A stretch of 59,859 bases of DNA. Source: Symsagittifera roscoffensis (Eukaryota > Xenacoelomorpha > Acoela > Convolutidae). The translations under genes and the position numbers were made by a program. Position 1 is the first letter of the stretch. Each line of letters begins with the position of its first letter. This document shows, one piece after another, positions 29,744-42,305 of this stretch. The stretch lies in the NCBI RefSeq assembly GCF_963678635.1, contig NW_026971510.1, positions 64,001-123,859 of the forward strand. The letters are read 5' to 3'. Below the pieces are notes generated by a model that did not search any database, had not been told where the DNA came from, and saw nothing but the letters and a program-made list of their open reading frames with translations.

Positions 29744-30342
29744 ATAAGGATTAAAGTTTTTAAAAAATGATAAACAGTTCCTTTTTAGAAAATGCTGGAT
29801 TCTGATTGCTTGATATCAGTAAGGATAAAATTTTCCTTATAATTAATTCTCGATTCTGATTGGTTGATAGCAAAATTTTTGAAAACTCCATGGTTAGATT
29901 GGATGATCAAGCTTCAATGGTCATGGAATTTCCAAAAAATTTAATGTCAGCCAATCAAAATTGAGTTCCAATTCTCATGGGTTTTTCAACAGTTTTGATA
30001 TCGTTTGTAGATATCGAGGATTTCTTCACAGGTAGTCTTTGTGGTAATAACCAATCAGAATGAGGCACTCACAGATTTTAAAAAACTTTGTAGATCAGAA
30101 CCAAATTATGTTTATGAAATTTCCCAATCAATCAATTTTTTTGCTGAATTGTTCTTATATAACTAATAGATACAAGTGACACCAAAATGATATAAATGAG
30201 ATTTCTTGTCTGGTTTTTGTTGTTTTTTCGATACTGAATTCAAATTTTGAAATATCGATTAAAATTTTTTTGATTTGTTCTGTTTCTAACCAGTGAAAAA
30301 AAAATCCAAAATATACATTTTCATCAATTTCTTTTTGGTATT

Positions 30343-30760
30343 TTATAATATAAACGACCGGAAGTCTTTTAAATTTGGAGAATCGATTAAAAGATATTCA
30401 GACAAATCTCGATTTTGTATTTGTATCAAATTTAAAACAGTAATCGAAATGATGTCCCTTATCTTCATTATTTGTTCCATAGGCTCTTCCATTGTTTTGT
30501 TTTTTACTGATACACCACTGAATCTGTTTAACTCTTCTAGATAGAAACATTGTTGATAAATCTGGCAGTACTCTTCTTTTCTGAAATCTCCTCTCCATCT
30601 TTTTAACAAAACTATTGAACTTTCTGTGTTTCTATACAAGTTAAAACTAATACAATCTCCATCAACGTCATCTGTCCACTACTCTTTTATTTTTTGTAGT
30701 AGCTCGGCCTTAAAGTTTGATGAATGTCCATTTCAGACATTGAAAACCCTTTTGATAGAA
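30343..30760 (-). CDS. Same minus-strand frame, unit B
   Basis: The 112-codon downstream part is intact; the A-run before the TAG has different length from units A and C, giving an earlier TAA here. One substitution is visible in the C-terminal part (SPNLKDF for SPSLKDF). Confidence 0.4.
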
Positions 30761-31247
30761 ACATAATTTTTACTGAAACAAACAAAGAAACTTGAAACAC
30801 TCGAATTGTTGTACCATTTTAAATTTATTTTGTAATAGCAATCACCATAAAACGTTTTTTTCCTTTTTTAGAGTCTAATTAATTTTTTTGAAGATCATGT
30901 AGATAGGCAAAACCTCAGATTGGGTTTAAAAAAATTGAAAACAACCAATGAAATTCAGAAATTCAAAAAAAACAATGATAATTTTTTCAACTAAATGTCA
31001 ATTCTTGTTTGTAGTTTTAGAAACAAGAAACAAAAAATTCTAGTAAGAAAAAATCTATTTCAATGTGGATAAAAACAGTACTTAAATAAGTTTTTCTGTA
31101 ATTTTTTAAACAAATACTGGAAAATCATTTGATTATTGGCCAGTGTTTCATGTCAATTTTAACTAAATTGTATGTTTTGTCTAATTTTTCCTCAGATATC
31201 TTAGCTCTAATAGTACACTTAAAAAAATTGTTTTGAACCAATAATTT

Positions 31248-31781
31248 TCAATAACGAAACATACAAAAAATCACAAAGCATTCTTGAGGTTTACAATTAC
31301 CAACAAACAAAAAGTCTCCCAAAATTTGGGACAGTTCTTTGAATTCGTTCAAAGTATAGTTGACATAGGAAACTTGTTTCATTGCTTCATTCTCTTTTGC
31401 AATGAAGAGTCGAATCTGAATGTAGGGTGGTTTGTTCGCACTGTACTTCTTGATTGTGACACACTCCCTCCTCATGTTGTATGTTGCTATTTCATATACT
31501 CTATTACAGATGTCGAGCTGCTGATCCATAGTTGATTCTTTGTCAGATTTGGCTTCATTTGTAGGTATTAGTCCAAGTTTTTCAGCATCGTGAATAACGG
31601 TATTCCGGATTGCCGATATTGCTTCTCCTTCTTCTTCACTGATATGGACTTGCCGGGACTTTTCAAATTGTCTCAAATCATTAATTTTTAATAGTTGAAA
31701 GCACGGTTCAAAATAAATTTTCACTTTGTAGGATTTTTGGAACCAATTAAATCTCTCGATTCTTGTTTGATTTTTGAGAAT
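31248..31781 (-). CDS. Minus-strand gene, intact reading frame in unit B; unknown function
   Basis: Open from just after a TGA at about 31,782 down to a TGA at 31,248-31,250. There is no ATG at the beginning (the first counted codon of the 158-codon part at 31,724 is GTG), so it is probably an internal or last exon whose first exon I cannot place. The product has IERFNWFQKSYKVKIYF, an acidic patch HISEEEGEAIS, CNRVYEIATYNMRRECV and a C-terminal YTLNEFKELSQILGDFLF. It is mixed helix and strand with no known motif. A GTAATT inside the last codons (after GDFLFV) could be a donor leading to the downstream frame at 30,343-30,7xx. All glutamines here use CAA or CAG. Confidence 0.5.
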   Translation of the reverse strand: MLKNQTRIERFNWFQKSYKVKIYFEPCFQLLKINDLRQFEKSRQVHISEEEGEAISAIRNTVIHDAEKLGLIPTNEAKSDKESTMDQQLDICNRVYEIATYNMRRECVTIKKYSANKPPYIQIRLFIAKENEAMKQVSYVNYTLNEFKELSQILGDFLFVGNCKPQECFVIFCMFRY

Positions 31782-31969
31782 TCAAAAGAAATGGAACTAG
31801 TGTTTTTTCTTGAGTACATTTTTGAAGAGTAAACTGATTAGATGAGGAGAAAAGCTGGAAATTGTACTACATATGGAAGGTTTTATATGACTTTTCGCAA
31901 TATGGAAAGTGTGTAGGCGTTAGTTTTTCTATATAAATCCACAATTTTCTACAAAAATAGTTCTTCCCA

Positions 31970-32337
31970 ATGGCAGCTGCTATGTGTCAAGCTCTACCCA
32001 GCGTTTATTCAGATTACAGTAAAAAATCGCTATTTATTTCTGTTTCCAACAAGATTTACGAAAAAAACATAATAAACCAAGATTTTGGTGTGTCTAACCA
32101 CAATTTTTTATTTTCTTTGGAGAATTGTAAGTTCATTTGTTTTTAATAGGAACTTCTTTTACCAAATTTTTCAGTGATTAGATAAATATATTTACATATA
32201 TCAGGAAATTGACTGTCTTTACACTTTGTTCAAACACAGATTCCATTCAAGTATTGTTACAACAAGCGGAGAAGTATTCAATCAGCTTAATGGAGCAGTT
32301 TCACATAACTTATGATGAGAAGGAGCCAAAAAGATGA
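31970..32337 (+). CDS. Small two-exon gene, histone-fold-like product (unit B)
   Basis: Exons 31,970-32,126 and 32,240-32,337; TATA at 31,930-31,936. Differences from unit A are substitutions only within the coding part (for example E-K-N-I-I-N-Q for E-K-Y-I-I-T-Q, L-M-E-Q for L-I-E-Q), the frame is intact, and the end is EPKR followed by TGA. The splice sites GTAAGT and CACAG are unchanged. Confidence 0.58.
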
Positions 32338-32713
32338 CTAGTATTGCAAAGAAACGACTAATTCAGAAAAAATACAAGAGGCATTAGCTAAGATCTAATC
32401 AAAAACTTGCTTTCACGAAATCTCATGGTTCAGCGCTTCTGGACAGAATTCAAAAAGTTCAAAATTCAAAAAATGAGTCTGATTTAATGAAGATTTTTTT
32501 TTTGTTTTATTGATTGTCATGGTTCTGTGAATAGTGATTATGTGAGCTTTGGATAAAGTAATCAATTGTTTTACAATGTTTTCTTAGTAGTTTGCCCTGA
32601 TAAGTCTTTTAAAACTAAGCTTTGGTTCAGAAACACTTAATTCAGATGAAAAGAAAAATCAATTTACAAACAATTGGGAAAGTTAAAAAATGTGTAAAAA
32701 GACAAAAATTGAG

Positions 32714-33181
32714 TTAATTTTCGAGTTCGTTGTCACTTTCACCTTCATGTGCCACAACATGTTTTCTTCTATGTTTTCTTCAAACAAAGCTGAGTCATCA
32801 TGTTGAACCTTCAATTTGTCTTTTTAATAGCTTGTATTTGCACGATTTGTTTCAATTTTCCGCCAATCATATATGTAAATTCTTAAGGGAGTAGAACACT
32901 TCTTTGGATCTCTGTAGAAGATGTCAAAATCAACCATTTTTCAAAAATACTCATTTGTAGTAAATGTTTCATTGTAAGCAAATGAAAACTATTTCCGTAT
33001 CCCAGATCCATAACTTCATCAAAAAAATTTTTCATTTGAATCATATGAAAACCCGTATTTGTTTCTCGAAAGGTGACTTAGACATTGCCAATTCTTTTCT
33101 AAACTCTCTAACTCTTTTACTCTCGAGTTCTCTCCATTCTGAAAGATCTATGATTATTTGCTCACTAGCCTGGGAGATTTT
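32714..33181 (-). pseudogene. Downstream minus-strand coding remnants (best seen in unit B)
   Basis: Immediately after the previous frame (TAA ATT TAG) and still in phase comes KISQASEQIIIDLSEWRELE... to a TGA at about 33,045; then in another frame MIQMKKFFDEVMDLGYGNSF... to a TAA, after which it stays open (EFTYMIGGKLKQIVQIQ). Near the far end RRKHVVAHEGESDNELEN closes at TAA 32,714-32,716, a typical charged C-terminus. Unit A (26,153-26,615) has an additional one-base deletion. Together these look like one larger protein gene broken by stops and shifts common to all units. Confidence 0.35.
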
Positions 33182-33187
33182 CTAAAT

Positions 33188-33580
33188 TTAAGAATCTTGA
33201 CAGTTACGGTACCAATTTTCAATTTCAAACTGGATGCAGTAACTCGCGCGTTCTATTATGATTGGTTTTAAATTTTCAGATAGATTTTCATAAATTTTGA
33301 AAATTCTTCTCATGTTGATGGAATGAGCTGAACTGTAGGAGATTTTCAAATGAAATGAAATATAAATATTTTTCAGCTGTAGATTTTGCTGAATTTTTTC
33401 ATAAACAAACTGAACTCATTCAAAATTTTGCAAAACTTGGTTGACTTTAATTGTTTCCAAAAGGTTTTGTAGAATCAGAATTTTTTGTTGTACTGAAACT
33501 ATTTTTGAAAAGTTTTTAAAGAAGAAGAGTTTCCTTGAAACTTATTGCTATCAATTACAACCTCGCTTGAGTATCTTCAT
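33188..33580 (-). CDS. Same spliced frame, unit B
   Basis: ATG at 33,578-33,580 and stop at 33,188; same splice sites and the same in-frame TGA as unit A. Confidence 0.38.
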
Positions 33581-34149
33581 TTAGATTTAAAAAAACTAGC
33601 AAGTTAAGTAAAATCCTCAAATTTTTCCATCAATCTCATCACCTTAGAGTTAGTTCTGGAGTTCTGATTGGTTAAATTTTTATTGGACAAATCTAGAATT
33701 TAGTAGATTCAGAAAATCTAGAAGTTATTGTGTAAGGTCTTCTTATAAAATTCGAGGATTTATTCTGTAGATTCTAAAAATTTATGAAAAATGACGTTTC
33801 TAGAAGTTTATGAATAATGACGTCAATTTATCTGGTGGAAATATTCTACAACTTTTACTGTTCTACAAAAGTTAAACTGTATGACGTCATTTGCTGTCAT
33901 TATGTGAATTTCTAACTTTATTTTTTAAATGATCAGGCAAAAAACGCAAAATTTTAATGTAAAAAGCATGTTGACTTACTGCTTAGAGAAGTTCTATATT
34001 GATGACTTTCATCGCTATTCCCTATGTTAATACCTTGGTTTTCTATTGTTTCTGATCAACAGACATGCAAAAATTAGTTTTCTAAATGATTAAGTTTTAA
34101 ACAAAAATTTCATAAAGACTAGTAATTAACTGTGCAAGAAAAATTGTAA

Positions 34150-34455
34150 TGAATCATTTCGGCAAGATGCTAAAAACATTTTAATGTTTTCTACAAAACG
34201 CAAAAAGTGTTTCATTTTTTTCGACAAATTGCAAAATTTGTTTCAGTTTTATTTCAACAGAGTACAAAAAATGTTTCAATTTTTTCGGTAAGATGTGAAA
34301 AGTGTTTCAATTTTTTGAAGCGTGTGTGAAAGTGTGTGACTCTTTTCCTACAAATGCGAAAAGCGCTTCGCTTTTTTGCACAAAATGTGAAAAATGTTTC
34401 ACTTTTTTTGACAAAATGCGAAAAATGTTTCAATTTTTTCTACAAAGATTTGCCA
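34150..34455. repeat. ~31-base minisatellite, unit B (shortened)
   Basis: Same repeat with about three units fewer than in A; the missing part corresponds to about 27,840-27,905 in unit A. Confidence 0.8.
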
Positions 34456-34711
34456 AGATGCAAAAACCATTGTGTATTTTTCACCCGAGTGCAATTTTTC
34501 TTTTGTTATTTTTTCTATGATATGTGTGCAAAAATTAATCAAGTTTCTTAACACGTGTGCAAGTTCGCAACACTTAATTAAGTTCTAATTGTTTTTCAAT
34601 GATTTATCCTGAACCTCTCATCTATTCTCATAGTTACAATGAAATTGAAGAAATTAATTGATTACAAAGAACGAAATTAATGCCAAACAACAACTTTTTA
34701 CAAAAAAAAAT

Positions 34712-35184
34712 TTAATCAAAGAGCTGTCGAGAGTTCTGGAGGTTCTCAATAGAACGCAGAGCAGGACGAGGTTGTAGCGGTTTTTGTAGAGCTGGAGGTG
34801 TCATTGCTTCCGAGAATCCCTCATCTTCATCTATTGTGATATGGTTTTCAGCTGATTCTGCTTCCTCCCAAGGAAAGAGGAAATGGTCGACTGGTTGAGC
34901 CACATATCCAGAGTCAGGAGTGTCGGGTAGTTCATTCCCACGTGCTCAGCCACTTCCTCCGTCATTTGCATTTCTCCAAGTTGGTTCTCTGTCATGGGTA
35001 CTTGCATCAAATGATGTTCGTTGAAGTCCCTTCGCATCACTTCCACCATATGGCAGACTTGGATTGGGATGTCCATTCGTGCCAGTACAACTCCGGAGAC
35101 TGTTTCTCGCACTTGATTTTGTACTAGATCAGACAAAAAATCTACAGAGTACACAAGGTTCTTGTTTTGCACTGAGAAGCTCAT
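34712..35184 (-). CDS. Same minus-strand gene, unit B
   Basis: ATG at 35,184, TGA at 34,712. Same frame break. Substitutions: VV for VL after VSG, and A-L-R for A-V-R near the C-terminus. Confidence 0.48.
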
Positions 35185-35700
35185 TTTGAGCAATAAGATG
35201 AGCAAAAGAGTAAAATTAAGAAAGAGTTGAGAGAGGGGTAGCTGACGGAAGATGTTGAAATTAAGGTATTTAGAGCTGAGAGAGGAGGTAGTTGATGGTA
35301 GTTTAGTTGAAAAAAAAGTGATTTTTAGTTAGGAGTTAGGGGTACCTTCAACTCGAATGTGTGGGTTTAACCAATCAGAATTGATTTTCCTTATTTGGAT
35401 TGTAGTGGTGTCCAATCAGATTTTAGCTTCCTTTTACGGATATCTTACATAAAAGTCGTGTCCAATCGAAAACAAAGCTCCATTTTACACAATGTGGTTT
35501 CCAATCAAAAAAATGTTCATTTATCTTAGATTGTCAGAGGAACTATTTAAGGACTTAAATCTTCCAAATATTTAAAAGTATACAAAAAGCAATCGCAAAA
35601 TTAAATTACCAAAAGTTGTTTGCTGTAAAAATAAGAAATATTGCCGATATAAGTAACCAAGGAATAGCGAACAAGTAGCATTTCCACAAATTTTATCTTT

Positions 35701-36300
35701 AAGTTAATTGAATTTTTTGTATGTAATCAGTGAGAATTTGCTGATTTCTGAGTAAATAGTCAAGCTCTTTGATTTCGATATAAATTTGGGAGGACAACTC
35801 AAAGTTGGTGAAATTTTCAAAGCTAATCTCTGGAAGTCTGGTTCCAAAACGGATCAAGCAGGATTTTGAACTTTAAAAATCCTTAAAAAAATGAAGGAAT
35901 AAAAACTTTGCTGGGGAGTTTTTACAAAGTTGGGTATCGGGTAAGAAATAAAAAGAGTCTTTGATATATTATTGTTAAACTTTCTGATTAATTTCAAATT
36001 TTCGAGAATAAACAAAACTTCTTTCCTTGTGAGGTGTAATTCAGCCGTAAGTTTAAAGCTTTGATACGCAATCTGTGGATCAAAAGTAAAGTCTTTGATA
36101 GAGTAAATTTCTCTAAAGAGACCTTTACTTAGTCGGATAACTCTATTTTGTACAATAGAAACGTCCAAAAAATTATGAAAAAAGTAAGAGACATTATCTA
36201 TTTCATCAAAAAGAAAACCAATTGGAATTTTTTCCTTTTTCTTGTAAGGTAAATCGAGGGACTCAAATGTTTTTTAATAGAATTGGTTCAAATAAGGATT
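35701..36300 (-). pseudogene. Same gene, unit B, with a stop and a frameshift
   Basis: A CAA to TAA change gives N-Q-F-Y-stop near 36,278, and one A is missing near 35,902, shifting the C-terminal third. Confidence 0.65.
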
Positions 36301-36889
36301 AAAGTTTTTAAAAAATGATAAACAGTTCCTTTTTAGAAAATGCTGGATTCTGATTGCTTGATATCAGTAAGGATAAAATTTTCCTTATAATTAATTCTCG
36401 ATTCTGATTGGTTGATAGCAAAATTTTTGAAAACTCCATGGTTAGATTGGATGATCAAGCTTCAATGGTCATGGAATTTCCAAAAAATTTAATGTCAGCC
36501 AATCAAAATTGAGTTCCAATTCTCATGGGTTTTTCAACAGTTTTGATATCGTTTGTAGATATCGAGGATTTCTTCACAGGTAGTCTTTGTGGTAATAACC
36601 AATCAGAATGAGGCACTCACAGATTTTAAAAAACTTTGTAGATCAGAACCAAATTATGTTTATGAAATTTCCCAATCAATCAATTTTTTTGCTGAATTGT
36701 TCTTATATAACTAATAGATACAAGTGACACCAAAGTGATATAAATGAGATTTCTTGTCTGGTTTTTGTTGTTTTTTCGATACTCAATTCAAATTTTGAAA
36801 TATCGATTAAAATTTTTTCGATTTGTTCTATTTCTAACCAGTGAAAAAAAATCCAAAATATACATTTTCATCAATTTCTTTTTGGTATT

Positions 36890-37305
36890 TTATAATATAA
36901 ACGACCGGAAGTCTTTTAAACTTGGAGAATCGATTAAAAGATATTCAGACAAATCTCGATTTTGTATTTGTATCAAATTTAAAACAGTAATCGAAATGAT
37001 GTCCCTTATCTTCATTATTTGTTCCATAGGCTCTTCCATTGTTTTGTTTTTTACTGATACACCACTGAATCTGTTTAACTCTTCTAGATAGAAACATTGT
37101 TGATAAATCTGGCAGTACTCTTCTTTTCTGAAATCTCCTCTCCATCTTTTTAACAAAACTATTGAACTTTCTGTGTTTCTATACAAGTTAAAACTAATAC
37201 AATCTCCATCAACGTCATCTGTCCACTACTCTTTTATTTTTTTGTAGTAGCTCGGCCTTAAAGTTTGATGAATGTCCATTTCAGACATTGAAAACCCTTT
37301 TGATA
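36890..37305 (-). CDS. Same minus-strand frame, unit C
   Basis: Reads through to the same in-frame TAG as unit A (KKIKE then TAG then WTDDVDGD). The downstream frame is identical to unit A. Confidence 0.4.
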
Positions 37306-37936
37306 GAAACATAATTTTTACTGAAACAAACAAAGAAACTTGAAAAACTCGAATTGTTGTACCATTTTAAATTTATTTTGTAATAGCAATCACCATAAAA
37401 CGTTTTTTTCCTTATTTAGAGTCTAATTAATTTTTATGAAGATCATGTAGATAAGCAAAACCTCATATTGGGTTTAAAAAAATTGAAAACAACCAATGAA
37501 ATTCAGAAATTCAAAAAAAAAACAATGATAATTCTTTCAACTAAATGTCAATTCTTGTTTGTAGTTTTAGAAACAAGAAACAAAAAATTCTAGTAAGAAA
37601 AAATCTATTTAAATGTGGATAAAAACAGTACTTAAATAAATTTTTCTGTAATTTTTTAAACAAATACTGGAAAATCATTTGATTATTGGCCAGTGTTTCA
37701 TGTCAATTTTTACCATATTGTATGTTTTGTCTAATTTTTCCTCAGATATCTTAGCTCTAATAGTACACTTAAAAAAATTGTTTTGAACCAATAATTTTCA
37801 TTAACGAAACATACAAAAAATCACAAAGCATTTTTGAGGTTTACAATTACCAACAAACAAAAAGTCTCCCAAAATTTGGGACAGTTCTTTGAATTCGTTC
37901 AAAGTATAGTTGACATAGGAAACTTGTTTCATTGCT

Positions 37937-38329
37937 TCATTCTCTTTTGCAATGAAGAGTCGAATCTGAATGTAGGGTGGTTTGTTCGCACTGTACTTCT
38001 TGATTGTGACACTCCCTCCTCATGTTGTATGTTGCTATTTCATATACTCTATTACAGATGTCGAGCTGCTGATCCATAGTTGATTCTTTGTCAGATTTGG
38101 CTTCATTTGTAGGTATGAGTCCAAGTTTTTCAGCATCGTGAATAACGGTATTCCGGATTGCCGATATTGCTTCTCCTTCTTCTTCACTGATATGGACTTG
38201 CTGGGACTTTTCAAATTGTCTCAAATCATTAATTTTTAATAGTTGAAAGCACGGTTCAAAATAAATTTTCACTTTGTAGGATTTTTGGAACCAATTAAAT
38301 CTCTCGATTCTTGTTTGATTTTTGAGAAT
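37937..38329 (-). pseudogene. Same gene in unit C, frameshifted by the same 2-base deletion
   Basis: Carries the same CA deletion as unit A near 38,010, so units A and C share a change absent from B, or B is the derived copy. Confidence 0.6.
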
Positions 38330-38517
38330 TCAAAAGAAATGGAACTAGTGTTTTTTCTTGAGTACATTTTTGAAGAGTAAACTGATTAGATGAGGAGAAA
38401 AGCTGGAAATTGTACTACATATGGAAGGTTTTATATGACTTTTCGCAATATGGAAAGTGTGTAGGCGTTAGTTCTTCTATATAAATCCACAATTTTCTAC
38501 AAAAATAGTTCTTCCCA

Positions 38518-38885
38518 ATGGCAGCTGCTATGTGTCAAGCTCTACCCAGCGTTTATTCAGATTACAGTAAGAAATTGCTATTTATTTCTGTTTCCAACAA
38601 GATTTACGAAAAAAACATAATAACCCAAGATTTTGGTGTGTCTACCCACAATTTTTTATTTTCTTTGGAGAATTGTAAGTTCATTTGTTTTTAATAGGAA
38701 CTTCTTTTACCAAATTTTTCAGTGATTAGATAAATATATTTACATATATCAGGAAATTGACTGTCTTTACACTTTGTTCAAACACAGATTCCATTCAAGT
38801 ATTGTTACAACAAGCGGAGAAGTATTCAATCAGCTTAATCGAGCAGTTCCACATAACTTATGATGAGAAGGAGCCAAAAAGATGA
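38518..38885 (+). CDS. Small two-exon gene, histone-fold-like product (unit C)
   Basis: Exons 38,518-38,674 and 38,788-38,885; TATA at 38,478-38,484. Intact frame with substitutions such as S-K-K-L for S-K-K-S. Same promoter spacing and splice sites as in units A and B. Confidence 0.58.
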
Positions 38886-39735
38886 CTAGTATTGCAAAGA
38901 AACGACTAATTCAGAAAAAATACAAGAGGCATTAGCTAAGATCTAATCAAAAACTTGCTTTCACGAAATCTCATGGTTCAGCGCTTCTGGACAGAATTCA
39001 AAAAGTTCAAAATTCAAAAAATGAGTCTGATTTAATGAAGATTTTTTTTTTGTTTTATTGATTGTCATGGTTCTGTGAATAGTGATTATGTGAGCTTTGG
39101 ATAAAGTAATCAATTGTTTTACAATGTTTTCTTAGTAGTTTGCCCTGATAAGTCTTTTAAAACTAAGCTTTGGTTCAGAAACACTTAATTCAGATGAAAA
39201 GAAAAATCAATTTACAAACAATTGGGAAAGTTAAAAAATGTGTAAAAAGACAAAAATTGAGTTAATTTTCGAGTTCGTTGTCACTTTCACCTTCATGTGC
39301 CACAACATGTTTTCTTCTATGTTTTCTTCAAACAAAGCTGAGTCATCATGTTGAACCTTCAATTTGTCTTTTTAATAGCTTGTATTTGCACGATTTGTTT
39401 CAATTTTCCGCCAATCATATATGTAAATTCTTAAGGGAGTAGAACACTTCTTTGGATCTCTGTAGAAGATGTCAAAATCAACCATTTTTCAAAAATACTC
39501 ATTTGTAGTAAATGTTTCATTGTAAGCAAATGAAAACTATTTCCGTATCCCAGATCCATAACTTCATCAAAAAATTTTTTCATTTGAATCATATGAAAAC
39601 CCGTATTTGTTTCTCGAAAGGTGACTTAGACATTGCCAATTCTTTTCTAAACTCTCTAACTCTTTTACTCTCGAGTTCTCTCCATTCTGAAAGATCTATG
39701 ATTATTTGCTCACTAGCCTGGGAGATTTTCTAAAT

Positions 39736-40128
39736 TTAAGAATCTTGACAGTTACGGTACCAATTTTCAATTTCAAACTGGATGCAGTAACTCGCGCGTT
39801 CTATTATGATTGGTTTCAAATTTTCAGATAGATTTTCATAAATTTTGAAAATTCTTCTCATGTTGATGGAATGAGCTGAACTGTAGGAGATTTTCAAATG
39901 AAATGAAATATAAATATTTTTCAGCTGTAGATTTTGCTGAATTTTTTCATAAACAAACTGAACTCATTCAAAATTTTGCAAAACTTGGTTGACTTTAATT
40001 GTTTCCAAAAGGTTTTGTAGAATCAGAATTTTTTGTTGTACTGAAACTATTTTTGAAAAGTTTTTAAAGAAGAAGAGTTTCCTTGAAACTTATTGCTATG
40101 AATTACAACCTCGCTTGAGTATCTTCAT
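39736..40128 (-). CDS. Same spliced frame, unit C
   Basis: ATG at 40,126-40,128 and stop at 39,736; same splice sites. One substitution (ATAGCAATAAG to CATAGCAATAAG context) lies in the intron. Confidence 0.38.
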
Positions 40129-40699
40129 TTAGATTTAAAAAAACTAGCAAGTTAAGTAAAATCCTCAAATTTTTCCATCAATCTCATCACCTTAGAGTTA
40201 GTTCTGGAGTTCTGATTGGTTAAATTTTTATTGGACAAATCTAGAATTTAGTAGATTCAGAAAATCTAGAAGTTATTGTGTAAGGTCTTCTTATAAAATT
40301 CGAAGATTTATTCTGTAGATTCTAAAAATTTATGAAAAATGACGTTTCTAGAAGTTTATGAATAATGACGTCAATTTATCTGGTGGAAATATTCTACAAC
40401 TTTTACTGTTCTACAAAAGTTAAAGTGTATGACGTCATTTGCTGTCATTATGTGAATTTCTAACTTTATTTTTTAAATGATCAGGCAAAAAACGCAAAAT
40501 TTTAATGTAAAAAGCATGTTGACTTACTGCTTAGAGAAGTTCTATATTGATGACTTTCATCGCTATTCCCTATGTTAATACCTTGGTTTTCTATTGTTTC
40601 TGATCAACAGACATGCAAAAATTAGTTTTCTAAATGATTAAGTTTTAAACAAAAATTTCATAAAGACTAGTAATTAACTGTGCAAGAAAAATTGTAATG

Positions 40700-41062
40700 A
40701 ATCATTTCGGCAAGATGCTAAAAACATTTTAATGTTTTCTACAAAACGCAAAAAATGTTTCATTTTTTTCGACAAATTGCAAAATTTGTTTCAGTTTTAT
40801 TTCAACAGAGTACAAAAAATGTTTCAATTTTTTCGGTAAGATGTGAAAAGTGTTTCAATTTTTTGAAGCGTGTGTGAAAGTGTGTGACTCTTTTCCTACA
40901 AATGCGAAAAGCGCTTCGCTTTTTTGCACAAAATGTGAAAAATGTTTCACTTGTTTCTTAAAAAATGCGAAAAATCTTTCAATTTTCTTGACAATATGCG
41001 AAAAGTGTTTCACTTTTTTTGACAAAATGCGAAAAGTGTTTCAATTTTTTCTACAAAGATTT
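40700..41062. repeat. ~31-base minisatellite, unit C
   Basis: Nearly the same unit number as A, with private substitutions. Confidence 0.8.
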
Positions 41063-41321
41063 GCCAAGATGCAAAAACCATTGTGTATTTTTCACCCGAG
41101 TGCAATTTTTCTTTTGTTATTTTTTCTATGATATGTGTGCAAAAATTAATCAAGTTTCTTAACACGTGTGCAAGTTCGCAACACTTAATTAAGTTCTAAT
41201 TGTTTTTCAATGATTTATCCTGAACCTCTCATCTATTCTCATAGTTACAATGAAATTGAAGAAATTAATTGATTACAAAGAACGAAATTAATGCCAAACA
41301 ACAACTTTTTACAAAAAAAAT

Positions 41322-41791
41322 TCAATCAAAGAGCTGTCGAGAGTTCTGGAGGTTCTCAATAGAACGCAGAGCAGGACGAGGTTGTAGCGGTTTTTGTAGA
41401 GCTGGAGGTGTCATTGCTTCCGAGAATCCCTCATCTTCATCTATTGTGATATGGTTTTCAGCTGATTCTGCTTCCTCCCAAGGAAAGAGGAAATGGTCGA
41501 CTGGTTGAGCCACATATCCAGAGTCAGGAGTGTCGGGTAGTTCATTCCCACGTGCTCAGCCACTTCCTCCGTCATTTGCATTTCTCCAAGTTGGTTCTCT
41601 GTCATGGGTACTTGCATCAAATGATGTTCGTTGAAGTCCCTTCGCATCACTTCCACCATATGGCAGACTTGGATTGGGATGTCCATTCGTGCCAGTAAAA
41701 CTCCGGAGACTGTTTCTCGCACTATTTTGTACTAGATCAGACAAAAATTTACAGAGTACACAAGGTTCTTGTTTTGCACTGAGAAGCTCAT
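41322..41791 (-). pseudogene. Same minus-strand gene, unit C, with further deletions
   Basis: Carries the shared frame break plus private short deletions near 41,723 (CGCACTATTTTG, where A and B have CGCACTTGATTTTG) and near 41,748, which destroy the N-terminal frame. Confidence 0.6.
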
Positions 41792-42305
41792 TTTGAGCAA
41801 TAAGATGAGCAAAAGAGTAAAATTAAGAAAGAGTTTAGAAAGGGGTAGCTGACGGAAGATGTTGAAATTAAGGTATTTAGAGCTGAGAGAGGAGGTAGTT
41901 GATGGTAGTTTAGTTGAAAAAAAAGTGATTTTTAATTAGGAGTTAGGGGTACCTTCAACTCGAATGTGTGGGTTTAACCAATCAGAATTGATTTTCCTTA
42001 TTTGGATTGTAGTCGTGTCCAATCAGATTTTAGCTTCCTTTTATGGATATCTTACATAAAAGTCGTGTCCAATCGAAAACAAAGCTCCATTTTACACAAT
42101 GTGGTTTCCAATCAAAAAAATGTTCATTTATCTTAGATTGTCAGAGGAACTATTTAAGGACTTAAATCTTCCAAATATTTAAAAGTATACAAAAAGCAAT
42201 CGCAAAATTAAATTACCAAAAGTTGTTTGCTGTAAAAATAAGAAATATTGCCGATATAAGTAACCAAGGAATAGCGAACAAGTAGCATTTCCACAAATTT
42301 TATCT

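Larger units (their letters stand above)
23353..29907. repeat. Tandem unit A (6,555 bp)
   Basis: First of three head-to-tail copies. It starts at CAAGCTTCAATGGTCATGG and ends at TTAGATTGGATGAT; that same junction recurs at 29,907/29,908 and 36,455/36,456. The copies differ by scattered substitutions and small indels, which points to recent duplication. Confidence 0.92.
29908..36455. repeat. Tandem unit B (6,548 bp)
   Basis: Same content and order as unit A. Private differences: a shortened minisatellite (34.16-34.45 kb), an extra 51-base stretch upstream of the minus-strand gene near 35.22 kb that it shares with unit C, a stop and a frameshift in the 29.15 kb-type gene, but an intact 158-codon version of the 24.83 kb-type gene. 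Confidence 0.92.

Noticed and set aside
40850-41131. Plus-strand frame with repeated C-E-K-C-F as a cysteine-rich protein
   Set aside because: It is the translation of the minisatellite; its length follows the repeat number and it is disrupted in other units.
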